Source: an uncultured Clostridium sp.
GTDB lineage: Bacteria; Bacillota; Clostridia; Lachnospirales; Lachnospiraceae
Length of the DNA: 23,402 nt
Assembly (NCBI GenBank): GCA_900551135.1
Contig: URUX01000015.1
Location: 1-23,402 of the forward strand
Direction: 5' to 3'
In this document: positions 1-7,247 of the stretch, piece after piece
How the letters are laid out: each line of letters begins with the position of its first letter
Position numbering within the stretch: the first letter of the stretch is position 1
Notes under the pieces: model-generated
Seen by the model: only the letters and a program-made list of their open reading frames with translations
Told to the model about the DNA's origin: nothing
The model's database searches: none
Program-made: the position numbers and the translations under genes

Positions 1-483
1 GGAATTACCGACGGATCGGAGCAGGGCGGTAAAGTAGTTATACAAAAAGACTGCTCCCAGCCCCCAGAAAATGTACCACAGATATTCTCTCATCAGGTCA
101 TGGATTTCCATAGGAATATTTAAGAATACCAGGAGAAAATCCATTCTGGCAAAAACGAGAATATTCATAATTACCGTAATTGCGGCAATAAAAAGGAATG
201 ATAAGAAGGTTCCGGTTTTTAACCGGCCTTCTTCTTTTTTACCAAAACAGATGGAAACAAATACGCCGTTTCACATACTGAGGCCCAGAAGAATAGAGGT
301 TAAAAACGTCATTAACGTATAGGCAGATCCCACTGCTGCCAGGGCATCTTTGCCTAAAAATTTCCCTACAATAAATGTGTCTGTGATGTTATAAAATTGT
401 TGTAAAAGATTGCCGGCCATCATTGGCAGGGCAAACAGGAAAATGGTTTTGGTAATATTTCCACGGGTAAGATTTTGATTCAT
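1..483 (-). pseudogene. MATE family efflux transporter, N-terminal part, interrupted by in-frame TGA and cut by the window edge
   Basis: The first 70 codons from the ATG at 481-483 encode a typical MATE (multi-antimicrobial extrusion) N-terminus: a short cytoplasmic start, then a membrane segment with the family pattern FALPMMAGNLLQQFYNITDT. Reading then meets TGA at 271-273. The same frame stays open beyond it to base 1, continuing as NGVFVSICFGKKEEG and further MATE-like membrane segments. The TGA sits where MATE proteins have a glycine in the glycine-rich LSMGxGVxVS segment, so one GGA-to-TGA change explains it. An AAGGATA-type ribosome binding site precedes the start. If the stop is real the exporter is dead or truncated. 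A sequencing error would give the same picture. Substrate unknown; MATE proteins export drugs or metabolites with Na+ or H+. Family assignment is confident. Confidence 0.85.
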
Positions 484-659
484 AGCAATTATCCTTACAT
501 ATGTTTATATGAAAAAGTCTGGTAATGTTGACAGGAACCTGATTATTGTATCACAAAAAAGAAAAAATGTAACTGTTCCGAAATGGATGCAAAAAAAGCA
601 GGTTTTCGGATAAAGAAAATTGAGGTATGATAGAGAGAAAAGAGAAAGGAAGGAAATTC

Positions 660-2057
660 ATGGAGAAATTGCAAAAAAGCGGCGGCAGAGCAGTCCGGAA
701 AGTGGAAGAGTATAGAAGCGTTTTAGAAAACTTAGCCAAAACAATCTGGGAGAATCCAGAGGAAGGATTTCAGGAGAAAATTGCCTGTGAGAAGACAGCG
801 GAAGTCTTAAAAAATGCCGGTTTTTCTGTAGAAACAGGAGCAGGCGGCGTACCTACCGCTATCCGTGCACAGTGGGGAAGCGGCCATCCGGTCATTGGAT
901 TTTTGGGAGAATATGATGCGCTTCCAGGTTTGAGCCAGAAAGCTTGTGATCACAAGGAACCGGTGGAAGAAGGCGGTTTTGGACATGGATGCGGACATAA
1001 CCTGCTGGGAGCTGCAGCAGTAGGCGGAGCCATAGGAATGAAGGCAGAGATGGAAGAAAAAGGTCTCTCTGGAACCGTAGTTTTTTATGGTTGTCCAGGA
1101 GAAGAATTACTATGCGGAAAACCGTTTATGGCCAGAGGCGGATGCTTTTTTGATCTGGATGTGGCTCTGACCTGGCATCCTGAGAAGGTAAACCAGGCGC
1201 CGATTTCTGTGTTCAGCGCCTGCAGCGGAGTAAAGTTTTATTACAAAGGCTTAACTTCTCATGCAGCAGAAGATCCGTGGAATGGACGGAGTGCATTGGA
1301 TGCAGTTCAGTTACTAAATATGGCAGCCGAGTTTATGAGAGAGCACGTCAGTCCTCAGGTTCGCCTTCATTATTCTATCATAAACGGCGGCGGAGCGCCG
1401 AATATTGTTCCGGATAAAGCAGGAGTGTGGTATTACGTCAGAGCGCTGGACAGAAAAGTAGTGGATCAGGTTTACGACAGACTGGTAAAGGCGGCAAAGG
1501 GGGCTGCCATGATGACGGAAACCTCGCTGGAAATTGAATATATGGGCGGTTGCTATCCGATGGTTGGCAATGAAACATTATCCAATCTGATGTACCAGAC
1601 CATGAAAGAAATTGGTCAGGAGCAGTGGACTCCAGAGGAAATCCAGTGGGCAAAATCTATGAATGCACCAGTGGAAAGTCAGAGACAGGCTATTGTTAAG
1701 AGATTAAAATTAGATCCGGATACCCAGCTTTTTACAGGGGTACTTCCAGTAGAAAAAGGGGTTACATATGCGTCTACAGATGTGGGAGATGTGGCTCATA
1801 TTGTTCCTACAGGTATGGCAACCTTTGCCACTGTCTGTCTGGGAGCTCCTGGCCACAGCTGGCAGATTGCTTCTGCGGCAGGGGGCTCAATTGGGTTCAA
1901 AGGGATGATTTATGCGGCCAAAACTCTGGCAGCTGCAGGCGTCCGTCTGGCAGAAGATCCTCAGCTTAGAAAAAAGGCAAAAGAAGAATTTGATGAAATG
2001 ATGAACGGTGAAACCTACGTGTGTCCCATTCCAAATGATATGAAACTTCCCCTGTAA
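660..2057 (+). CDS. M20 family amidohydrolase / peptidase (AbgB-like)
   Basis: Cytoplasmic zinc-type amidohydrolase of 465 residues, the usual size for the M20 group that includes aminobenzoyl-glutamate hydrolase subunit B and related amide hydrolases. Visible motifs: GEYDALP (residues ~83-89, metal-binding Asp), GHGCGHN (~108-114), GCPGEE (~144-149, catalytic and metal Glu), TWHP (~171) and a dimerisation-domain segment GLTSHAAEDPWNGRSA. Near the C-terminus STDVGDVAHIVPT matches the last metal-ligand region of AbgB-like proteins. I chose the ATG at 660 because AGGAAGG lies 6 nt upstream; the in-frame ATG at 627 has no usable site. No signal peptide. It is monocistronic, convergent with the ATPase gene 11 bp downstream. 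Family confident; the substrate (p-aminobenzoyl-glutamate, N-acyl amino acid or other amide) cannot be told from sequence. Confidence 0.9.
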   Translation: MEKLQKSGGRAVRKVEEYRSVLENLAKTIWENPEEGFQEKIACEKTAEVLKNAGFSVETGAGGVPTAIRAQWGSGHPVIGFLGEYDALPGLSQKACDHKEPVEEGGFGHGCGHNLLGAAAVGGAIGMKAEMEEKGLSGTVVFYGCPGEELLCGKPFMARGGCFFDLDVALTWHPEKVNQAPISVFSACSGVKFYYKGLTSHAAEDPWNGRSALDAVQLLNMAAEFMREHVSPQVRLHYSIINGGGAPNIVPDKAGVWYYVRALDRKVVDQVYDRLVKAAKGAAMMTETSLEIEYMGGCYPMVGNETLSNLMYQTMKEIGQEQWTPEEIQWAKSMNAPVESQRQAIVKRLKLDPDTQLFTGVLPVEKGVTYASTDVGDVAHIVPTGMATFATVCLGAPGHSWQIASAAGGSIGFKGMIYAAKTLAAAGVRLAEDPQLRKKAKEEFDEMMNGETYVCPIPNDMKLPL

Positions 2058-2068
2058 AAGCAGAAGAA

Positions 2069-2809
2069 TCAATCTGACAGCAGCTTTTTTAAGAAGTATT
2101 CCCGTTCATTAATAAACATTTCTGTAACCTGATAGCTTTCCGTTTCTTCATAGGAACAGGGGGATATGGAGTCAGAGGTAAAGGATAAAAGGGCAGCGTC
2201 TGGGATTCCCAGCAAAATAGGAGAGTGGCTGGCAATGATAAACTGAGCCCCTAAGCTGGCAAGGCGGTGGATTTCGATTAAAAGGGTCAGCTGACGCTGG
2301 GGAGACAGGGCGGCTTCCGGCTCATCTAAGAGGTAGAGCCCCTGGCCGGTAAACGTGCCCTGCATCAGGGATAAAAAGCTTTCGCCATGAGACTGCTGGT
2401 GGAAGCTTTTTCCGCCAAATCGCCGGTAGTAGGATTCTATGCGATCGCCGTCTCGATATTCTTCTGCTTTTGTAGCTACGTTATAAAAGGTTTCAGCACG
2501 AAGAAAGTAGCTGTTTTGGGGCCGCTTTGGGCCTTTTTTCAGAAGAATGGCCTGATTGAGGTCAGAATGAGACGCATAGGTGGAAAAACGGTAATTGGGG
2601 GTTCCGCCCTCTGGATTAAAGCCGTAGGCAATGGCGATGGCCTCCAGGAGAGTAGATTTTCCCATTCCGTTTTCTCCGCAAAAAAAGGTAATATTATGAT
2701 CAAAGGTTAAGCATGTCTGACTGGAAAGAGAGGGGATAGCACGGACATAGCTGTCAGGATCTAACCGTTCCCATAAAAACTGTACTTCCTGAATAAAGCG
2801 GGTGTTCAT
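2069..2809 (-). CDS. Stand-alone AAA/ABC-type ATPase (COG3910-like predicted ATPase)
   Basis: Small soluble ATPase of 246 residues with every core motif of the ABC/SMC/RecF nucleotide-binding fold: Walker A GENGMGKST (~45-53), signature SHGES (~140-144), Walker B LYLLDEPEAALSP (~157-169) and switch histidine IIASHSP (~195). It has no membrane segment, no coiled coil and no nuclease or TOPRIM extension, so it is neither a transporter subunit nor an OLD-family nuclease. This length and order of motifs are typical of the widespread single-domain predicted ATPases of COG3910, whose role I do not know. Start ATG at 2807-2809 is preceded by AAGGAGG at 6 nt. Neighbours (amidohydrolase, hydrogenase maturation) run in other directions and do not suggest a pathway. 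Confidence 0.88.
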   Translation of the reverse strand: MNTRFIQEVQFLWERLDPDSYVRAIPSLSSQTCLTFDHNITFFCGENGMGKSTLLEAIAIAYGFNPEGGTPNYRFSTYASHSDLNQAILLKKGPKRPQNSYFLRAETFYNVATKAEEYRDGDRIESYYRRFGGKSFHQQSHGESFLSLMQGTFTGQGLYLLDEPEAALSPQRQLTLLIEIHRLASLGAQFIIASHSPILLGIPDAALLSFTSDSISPCSYEETESYQVTEMFINEREYFLKKLLSD

Positions 2810-2895
2810 ATAAAACCTCCTTGCACAAGGATATGATGTGTCTTACTGTGATGCTACTATGGTTGGAAGAAAAATGCAATCTTTTCCAGATAATC

Positions 2896-2924
2896 TTGAC
2901 TTTGATTTTCCTTTTGACTAGAAT
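2896..2924 (+). promoter_or_regulatory. Sigma-A promoter of the hydrogenase maturation operon
   Basis: TTGACT (2896-2901), exactly 17 nt, TAGAAT (2919-2924). Transcription should begin near 2931, about 195 nt before the first start codon, leaving room for the leader RNA. No other good promoter is seen between here and the first gene. Confidence 0.8.
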
Positions 2925-2930
2925 AAACGT

Positions 2931-3125
2931 ATAAAAAGTATCCAACTCAGCACCGCAAGGTATCTTGCCGTAACGAGAAGGAAGTGTAAGAATAAAAACT
3001 GTAAGAACAAAAAACTGACCGAAAGAGATTCTGACGGAAAGGCCAAGGGGAACGTATATCATTTTGCCAATGCTGCAGGCCTTTTCAGGTCTGCTTTTTT
3101 GATTTCACAGAACAAGGAGGCGGAA
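2931..3125 (+). ncRNA. Structured 5' leader with attenuator, unrecognised riboswitch candidate
   Basis: The predicted 195-nt untranslated leader of the hyd operon. It contains a short hairpin GCAAG-GTAT-CTTGC (about 2952-2965), an A-rich middle, and a classical expression platform. The 5' arm of the intrinsic terminator (3075-3082) overlaps GGCCTTTTC (3078-3086), which can instead pair over 9 bp, one G-U included, with GGAAAGGCC at 3036-3044. Forming that helix would destroy the terminator and let RNA polymerase reach the genes. I compared the region by eye with glycine, SAM, TPP, FMN, lysine, cobalamin, THF, purine, c-di-GMP, ZTP, NiCo, manganese, fluoride, guanidine, preQ1, Moco and T-box signatures and saw none. 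Ligand or protein partner unknown. Confidence 0.6.
3075..3100 (+). terminator. Intrinsic terminator (attenuator) in the hyd leader
   Basis: Stem GCAGGCCT (3075-3082) with AGGTCTGC (3087-3094), 8 bp with one G-U, loop TTTC, followed at once by six T (3095-3100). It lies 25 nt before the start codon of the first gene, so termination here would silence the whole operon. Confidence 0.8.
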
Positions 3126-3413
3126 ATGGAGCAAAAGGAAAGAAGAATTGCCGTTATTGGAATTATTATTGATGACAGGAACCAGGCAGAAGCAGTCAAT
3201 GCTCTGCTTTCCCAATATGGACAATACATTATTGGCCGGATGGGGCTGCCATATGAAAAGAAACAGATTCATATTATCAGCGTTGTAGTAGACGCTCCAA
3301 TGGATGCCATCAGCGCTCTTTCCGGAAAGCTGGGGCGGCTTCCAGGAGTCAGTTCCAAAGCGCTTTACTCCAAAGCTGGAGAAAAGGGGACAAAGGATGA
3401 AGGAACTCATTGA
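3126..3413 (+). CDS. TM1266-type iron-only hydrogenase system regulator
   Basis: Protein of 95 residues, the size of the small ferredoxin-fold (NikR-C/ACT-like) family named after TM1266, which commonly accompanies hydE, hydF and hydG in Firmicutes and Thermotoga. Seen here: RRIAVIGIIIDDRNQAEAVN at the start, a central IIGRMGLPY segment and HIISVVVDAPMDAISALSGKLG, alternating strands and helices as in the family. There is no DNA-binding helix-turn-helix, so the regulator label is a family name, not a shown activity. ATG 3126 has AAGGAGG 5 nt upstream; an in-frame TTG at 3099 would begin inside the terminator T-run and is rejected. First gene of the operon; its end overlaps hydE by 17 bp, so the two are probably translationally coupled. 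Confidence 0.88.
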   Translation: MEQKERRIAVIGIIIDDRNQAEAVNALLSQYGQYIIGRMGLPYEKKQIHIISVVVDAPMDAISALSGKLGRLPGVSSKALYSKAGEKGTKDEGTH

Positions 3414-4443
3414 TAAGCTGGCTGCCGAACACCAGTTAGAGCGGAAAGAATGGCGGCAGCTTCTGAAGGGCTGGAAAGAAGAGGACGAAACCCTTCGGTA
3501 TGCAGCCAGACGCGCGTCAAACGTAAGGGATCAGATTTACGGAAAAACCGTGTATATCAGAGGCTTGATTGAATTTACCAATTACTGTAAAAATGACTGT
3601 TATTATTGCGGAATCCGAAGAGGCAATGGAAACGCAGTACGATACCGCCTTACAAAAAAAGAGATTCTGGAATGCTGCAGTACAGGATATGAATCGGGAT
3701 TTCGCACCTTTGTACTTCAGGGTGGAGAGGACAGTTATTTTACAGATAAACGGATAGCAGATATTGTGAAATCCATTAAGGAAAACTGGCCGGACTGTGC
3801 GGTTACTCTTTCCATTGGAGAGAAAACCGAAGAAAGCTATCGATTATTTAAAGAAGCCGGATCAGACCGGTATCTGCTTCGCCACGAGACAGCCAATCAC
3901 AGTCATTATCAGAGACTTCATCCGCCGGAATTAAGCCTGGAAAAACGGAAAGACTGTCTGTTTTCGCTGAAAAAACTGGGGTATCAGACAGGGGCCGGAT
4001 TTATGGTGGGTTCTCCTGGGCAGACAGTGGAAACGCTGATTGACGATATGGAATTTTTGCAGGAATTAAAGCCTGAGATGGCAGGAATCGGCCCGTTTAT
4101 TCCCCACTGCCAGACTCCTTTCGCAAAGGAACCGTCGGGCAGCGTAGAACTGACCCTGTATTTATTGAGTTTAATCCGGCTGATGCTGCCATCGGTTCTC
4201 CTTCCGGCTACTACAGCTTTGGGGACTGTCTCCGAGGGAGGAAGAGAGGCCGGAATTTTAGCAGGAGCCAATGTGGTGATGCCGAATTTATCACCGGAGC
4301 AGGTGAGGGGAAAGTACCTGCTTTATGACAACAAAATCTGCACGGGAAAGGAAGCCGCCGAGCACTTAGAGGACTTAAAAAAGTCAGTAAGCGCTTTGGG
4401 ATATACGGTTGTCACTGACCGCGGAGACTATAAAAAACTATAA
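3397..4443 (+). CDS. hydE: [FeFe]-hydrogenase H-cluster maturation radical SAM protein HydE
   Basis: Radical SAM enzyme of 348 residues, matching the usual ~350 for HydE. The cluster motif CX3CX2C appears as NYCKNDCYYCG (Cys ~64, 68, 71), preceded by the HydE/BioB-like lead-in RDQIYGKTVYIRGLIEFTNY. Later segments GFMVGSPGQTVETL and EMAGIGPFIPHCQTPF are characteristic of HydE. In H-cluster assembly HydE acts after HydG on the Fe(CO)2(CN)cysteine synthon on the way to the azadithiolate-bridged diiron unit. I start it at ATG 3397, inside the end of the regulator gene, with an AAAGG/GGGGA purine stretch before it. The frame is open upstream to 3304, but that part is the regulator gene in another frame. 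hydG follows after 64 bp. Confidence 0.95.
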   Translation: MKELIDKLAAEHQLERKEWRQLLKGWKEEDETLRYAARRASNVRDQIYGKTVYIRGLIEFTNYCKNDCYYCGIRRGNGNAVRYRLTKKEILECCSTGYESGFRTFVLQGGEDSYFTDKRIADIVKSIKENWPDCAVTLSIGEKTEESYRLFKEAGSDRYLLRHETANHSHYQRLHPPELSLEKRKDCLFSLKKLGYQTGAGFMVGSPGQTVETLIDDMEFLQELKPEMAGIGPFIPHCQTPFAKEPSGSVELTLYLLSLIRLMLPSVLLPATTALGTVSEGGREAGILAGANVVMPNLSPEQVRGKYLLYDNKICTGKEAAEHLEDLKKSVSALGYTVVTDRGDYKKL

Positions 4444-4507
4444 TAAACAAACAAAAAAACCAACCTGAAAGGAAAGTATTTCTGACCTGAGGTAGAAAGG
4501 AAACGTT

Positions 4508-5926
4508 ATGTACAATCCAAAATCAAAAATTGCAGACGAATTTATCAACCATGAGGAAATCCTGGAAACTCTGGAGTATGCCCAGAATAATAAGCATAAC
4601 AGGGCGCTGATTGATGAGATTTTAGAGAAAGCCAGAAAGAGAAAAGGGTTAAGCCACAGAGAGGCAGCCGTTTTGTTAGACTGCGATCTGGAGGATAAAA
4701 ACCAGGAGATCTATGCCCTGGCAGAGCAGATTAAAAAGGATTTTTATGGAAACCGTATTGTGATGTTCGCACCGCTGTATCTGTCAAATTACTGTGTAAA
4801 CGGCTGCGTTTACTGTCCATACCATGCAAAAAACAGGCACATTGCCAGAAAGAAACTGACTCAGGAGGAAATCCGGAAAGAGGTAATTGCGTTACAGGAT
4901 ATGGGACATAAACGGCTGGCTTTGGAGACGGGAGAAGACCCTGTAAACAGCCCCATTGAATACGTATTGGAAAGTATAAAAACCATTTACAGCATTAAGC
5001 ACAAAAACGGCGCAATCCGGAGGGTAAACGTCAATATTGCCGCAACAACTGTGGAAAATTACCGGAAATTAAAAGAGGCCGGAATCGGCACATATATTTT
5101 ATTTCAGGAAACCTATCACAAAGAAAGCTATTTAAAGCTTCATCCAACAGGGCCGAAGCATGATTACAATTACCATACAGAGGCCATGGACAGAGCCATG
5201 GAAGGCGGTATTGATGATGTTGGCTGCGGAGTATTGTTTGGCTTGGAATTGTACCGCTATGAATTTGCCGGACTTCTGATGCATGCCGAACATCTGGAAG
5301 CTGTTTATGGAGTCGGCCCCCATACCATCAGCGTTCCCAGAATCAGGCGGGCAGATGACATTGATCCGGATGTATTTGACAACGGAATTGATGACGATAC
5401 CTTTGCGAAAATTGTGGCTTGCATCCGCATTGCAGTCCCTTATACCGGCATGATTATCTCTACCAGAGAGAGCCAGAAATGCAGGGAGAGGGTACTGCAT
5501 CTGGGGATTTCCCAGATTTCAGGAGGTTCCAGAACCAGCGTAGGAGGCTACGCAGAAGAAGAGCCGGAGGAAGAGTGTTCAGAGCAGTTTGACGTTAGTG
5601 ATAAGAGGTCACTTGACCAGGTAGTCAACTGGCTGATGGGCATGGATTACATCCCCAGTTTTTGTACAGCCTGCTATCGGGAAGGCCGTACAGGAGATCG
5701 GTTCATGTCTTTGTGTAAATCCGGACAGATTCAAAACTGCTGTCTGCCAAATGCCTTGATGACGTTGAAAGAATACTTAATGGACTATGCTTCCGAAGAC
5801 ACCAGAATCAAGGGAGAAGCGCTGATTCAAAGAGAAATCCAGTCCATCCCGAAAGAAAAAGTACGGGAAATCGTAAAAGAGAGACTGGCAGAAATTGAAA
5901 AAGGAAATCGGGATTTCCGGTTTTAA
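4508..5926 (+). CDS. hydG: [FeFe]-hydrogenase H-cluster maturation radical SAM tyrosine lyase HydG
   Basis: HydG cleaves tyrosine to supply CO and CN- as an Fe(CO)2(CN)cysteine synthon for the H-cluster. The 472-residue length is normal. The radical SAM motif is NYCVNGCVYCPYH (Cys 96, 100, 103). The C-terminal auxiliary-cluster motif CX2CX22C is intact: CTAC, then after 22 residues the second Cys of NCC. That motif separates HydG from ThiH. The segment ISGGSRTSVGGYAEE is also typical. Start ATG 4508 is preceded by AGAAAGGAAACGTT. It is third in the operon, between hydE and hydF, spaced 64 and 42 bp. No lesion or missing residue is visible, so the enzyme should be functional. Confidence 0.96.
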   Translation: MYNPKSKIADEFINHEEILETLEYAQNNKHNRALIDEILEKARKRKGLSHREAAVLLDCDLEDKNQEIYALAEQIKKDFYGNRIVMFAPLYLSNYCVNGCVYCPYHAKNRHIARKKLTQEEIRKEVIALQDMGHKRLALETGEDPVNSPIEYVLESIKTIYSIKHKNGAIRRVNVNIAATTVENYRKLKEAGIGTYILFQETYHKESYLKLHPTGPKHDYNYHTEAMDRAMEGGIDDVGCGVLFGLELYRYEFAGLLMHAEHLEAVYGVGPHTISVPRIRRADDIDPDVFDNGIDDDTFAKIVACIRIAVPYTGMIISTRESQKCRERVLHLGISQISGGSRTSVGGYAEEEPEEECSEQFDVSDKRSLDQVVNWLMGMDYIPSFCTACYREGRTGDRFMSLCKSGQIQNCCLPNALMTLKEYLMDYASEDTRIKGEALIQREIQSIPKEKVREIVKERLAEIEKGNRDFRF

Positions 5927-5968
5927 TAAGAGGAACAAGCGGCCATTGTGCAGAAAGGGGTTAAGCCT

Positions 5969-7231
5969 ATGGGATTAAACCAGACACCAGCAGGAGAACG
6001 GATACATATTGGCTTTTTTGGAATGAGAAATGCTGGAAAGTCCAGTGTTATGAATGCGGTAATTGGACAGGATCTGGCAGTAGTTTCGGATATAAAAGGA
6101 ACTACTACCGATCCGGTGTATAAATCTATGGAACTGCTTCCGCTGGGGCCAGTCCTTATGATGGATACGGCTGGGATTGATGATGAAGGGGAACTGGGAA
6201 GTCTCCGGATTAAAAAAAGCCTCCAGATTTTAAATAAGACGGATGCGGCAGTGCTGGTTGTAGACGGGACTACAGGCTTGGGGGAAGAGGATAAGAAGCT
6301 TTTGGAGAAAATAGAAAAAAAGCAGATCCCATATATCGTGGCAGTAAATAAAGCAGATTTATGGAAAGATTCGGATGAGAAGAGAATATTTGCAGAGAAT
6401 CTGAAACGAGAATTGCCGGATTCGGCACATCTGCTTTTTATCAGTGCCAAAACTGGAAAAGGAATTGGGGAATTAAAAGAAAAACTGGCGTATCTGGCAA
6501 AGGAAAATAATATAAAAAAGCCGCTGGTCAGCGATTTAATCAATCCGTCTGATCTTGTAATTCTGGTAATCCCGATTGACAAAGCAGCCCCAAAGGGCCG
6601 TTTAATTCTGCCTCAGCAGCAAACCATACGGGATATTCTGGATTCCGGAGCCATGGCTTTAACAGTACAGGATAATCAGCTGCAGCAGACTTTAAAAGAG
6701 ATTGGGAAAAAGCCGAAGCTGGTAGTTACGGACAGTCAGGTTTTTAAACAGGTGGCAGACATCACCCCAAAGGACATTTTGCTGACGTCGTTTTCGATTC
6801 TTTTTGCCAGGTACAAAGGGAATCTGGAGTCTGCAGTTTTGGGAGTAAAGGCTTTGGAACAGATTCAGGATGGAGATCGGATTTTAATCAGCGAAGGATG
6901 TACCCATCACCGCCAATGCGGGGATATTGGAACAGTAAAGCTTCCGAACTGGATACGGCAGTATACTGGAAAAGAGCCCTGCTTTGAATTTACTTCCGGA
7001 CAGGAGTTTCCGGAAGATTTGCGAAAGTATCGTCTCGTTGTCCATTGCGGCGGCTGTATGCTGGGAGAAAAAGAGATGAAATACCGGACGGGCTGCGCGC
7101 AGGATCAAAATGTGCCGATGACAAATTACGGAATCCTTATCGCCTGTATTCAGGGGATTTTAAAACGCAGCGTGGAACCGTTTCCGCAGATAAGCCGGAT
7201 ACTGGAAAAAAGCCGGATGTCAGAAGAGTAG
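5969..7231 (+). CDS. hydF: [FeFe]-hydrogenase H-cluster maturation GTPase HydF
   Basis: Scaffold GTPase that carries the diiron subcluster and hands it to apo-hydrogenase. The 420 residues show the N-terminal GTPase domain (G1 GMRNAGKSS ~18-26; G2 region GTTTDP; G3 DTAG ~66; G4 NKAD), a middle dimerisation domain, and a C-terminal Fe-S domain with CTHHRQCGD and HCGGC, matching the CxH...HCxxC cluster ligands of HydF. I prefer ATG 5969, with AAAGGGG 8 nt upstream, over the in-frame GTG at 5948. Last gene of the operon. The final codons and stop lie inside the terminator hairpin used by the convergent gene. No hydrogenase structural subunit is encoded in the window, so the client enzyme must be elsewhere. 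Confidence 0.95.
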   Translation: MGLNQTPAGERIHIGFFGMRNAGKSSVMNAVIGQDLAVVSDIKGTTTDPVYKSMELLPLGPVLMMDTAGIDDEGELGSLRIKKSLQILNKTDAAVLVVDGTTGLGEEDKKLLEKIEKKQIPYIVAVNKADLWKDSDEKRIFAENLKRELPDSAHLLFISAKTGKGIGELKEKLAYLAKENNIKKPLVSDLINPSDLVILVIPIDKAAPKGRLILPQQQTIRDILDSGAMALTVQDNQLQQTLKEIGKKPKLVVTDSQVFKQVADITPKDILLTSFSILFARYKGNLESAVLGVKALEQIQDGDRILISEGCTHHRQCGDIGTVKLPNWIRQYTGKEPCFEFTSGQEFPEDLRKYRLVVHCGGCMLGEKEMKYRTGCAQDQNVPMTNYGILIACIQGILKRSVEPFPQISRILEKSRMSEE

Positions 7232-7240
7232 ACATCCGGC
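7206..7240 (-). terminator. Intrinsic terminator of the CcdA-TlpA gene, embedded in the end of hydF
   Basis: A perfect 10-bp stem (7212-7221 with 7231-7240) and 9-nt loop. On the minus strand it is followed by six T (7206-7211), so it terminates the minus-strand gene ending at 7248. On the plus strand the following CAAAAC is not T-rich, so hydF gets at most a weak terminator. The hydF stop TAG (7229-7231) sits at the loop-stem boundary. Confidence 0.85.
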
Positions 7241-7247
7241 CAAAACA

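Noticed and set aside
271..273. TGA read as selenocysteine or tryptophan
   Set aside because: The family has glycine here, no SECIS-like element is evident, and tryptophan codons in the window's genes are TGG with TGA used as a normal stop (for example at the end of the TM1266-type gene).
527..560. TTGACA as promoter of the M20 gene
   Set aside because: The -10-like TATCAC is only 15 nt away and other spacings give no good hexamer, so I do not list it.
2754..3062. 102-codon minus-strand frame
   Set aside because: It runs across the ATPase start, the hyd promoter and the leader; no ribosome binding site or recognisable domain.
5923..6582. 219-codon open frame on the minus strand
   Set aside because: It lies wholly within hydF on the other strand, is serine/phenylalanine-rich as expected of an antisense shadow, and has no ribosome binding site or family resemblance.
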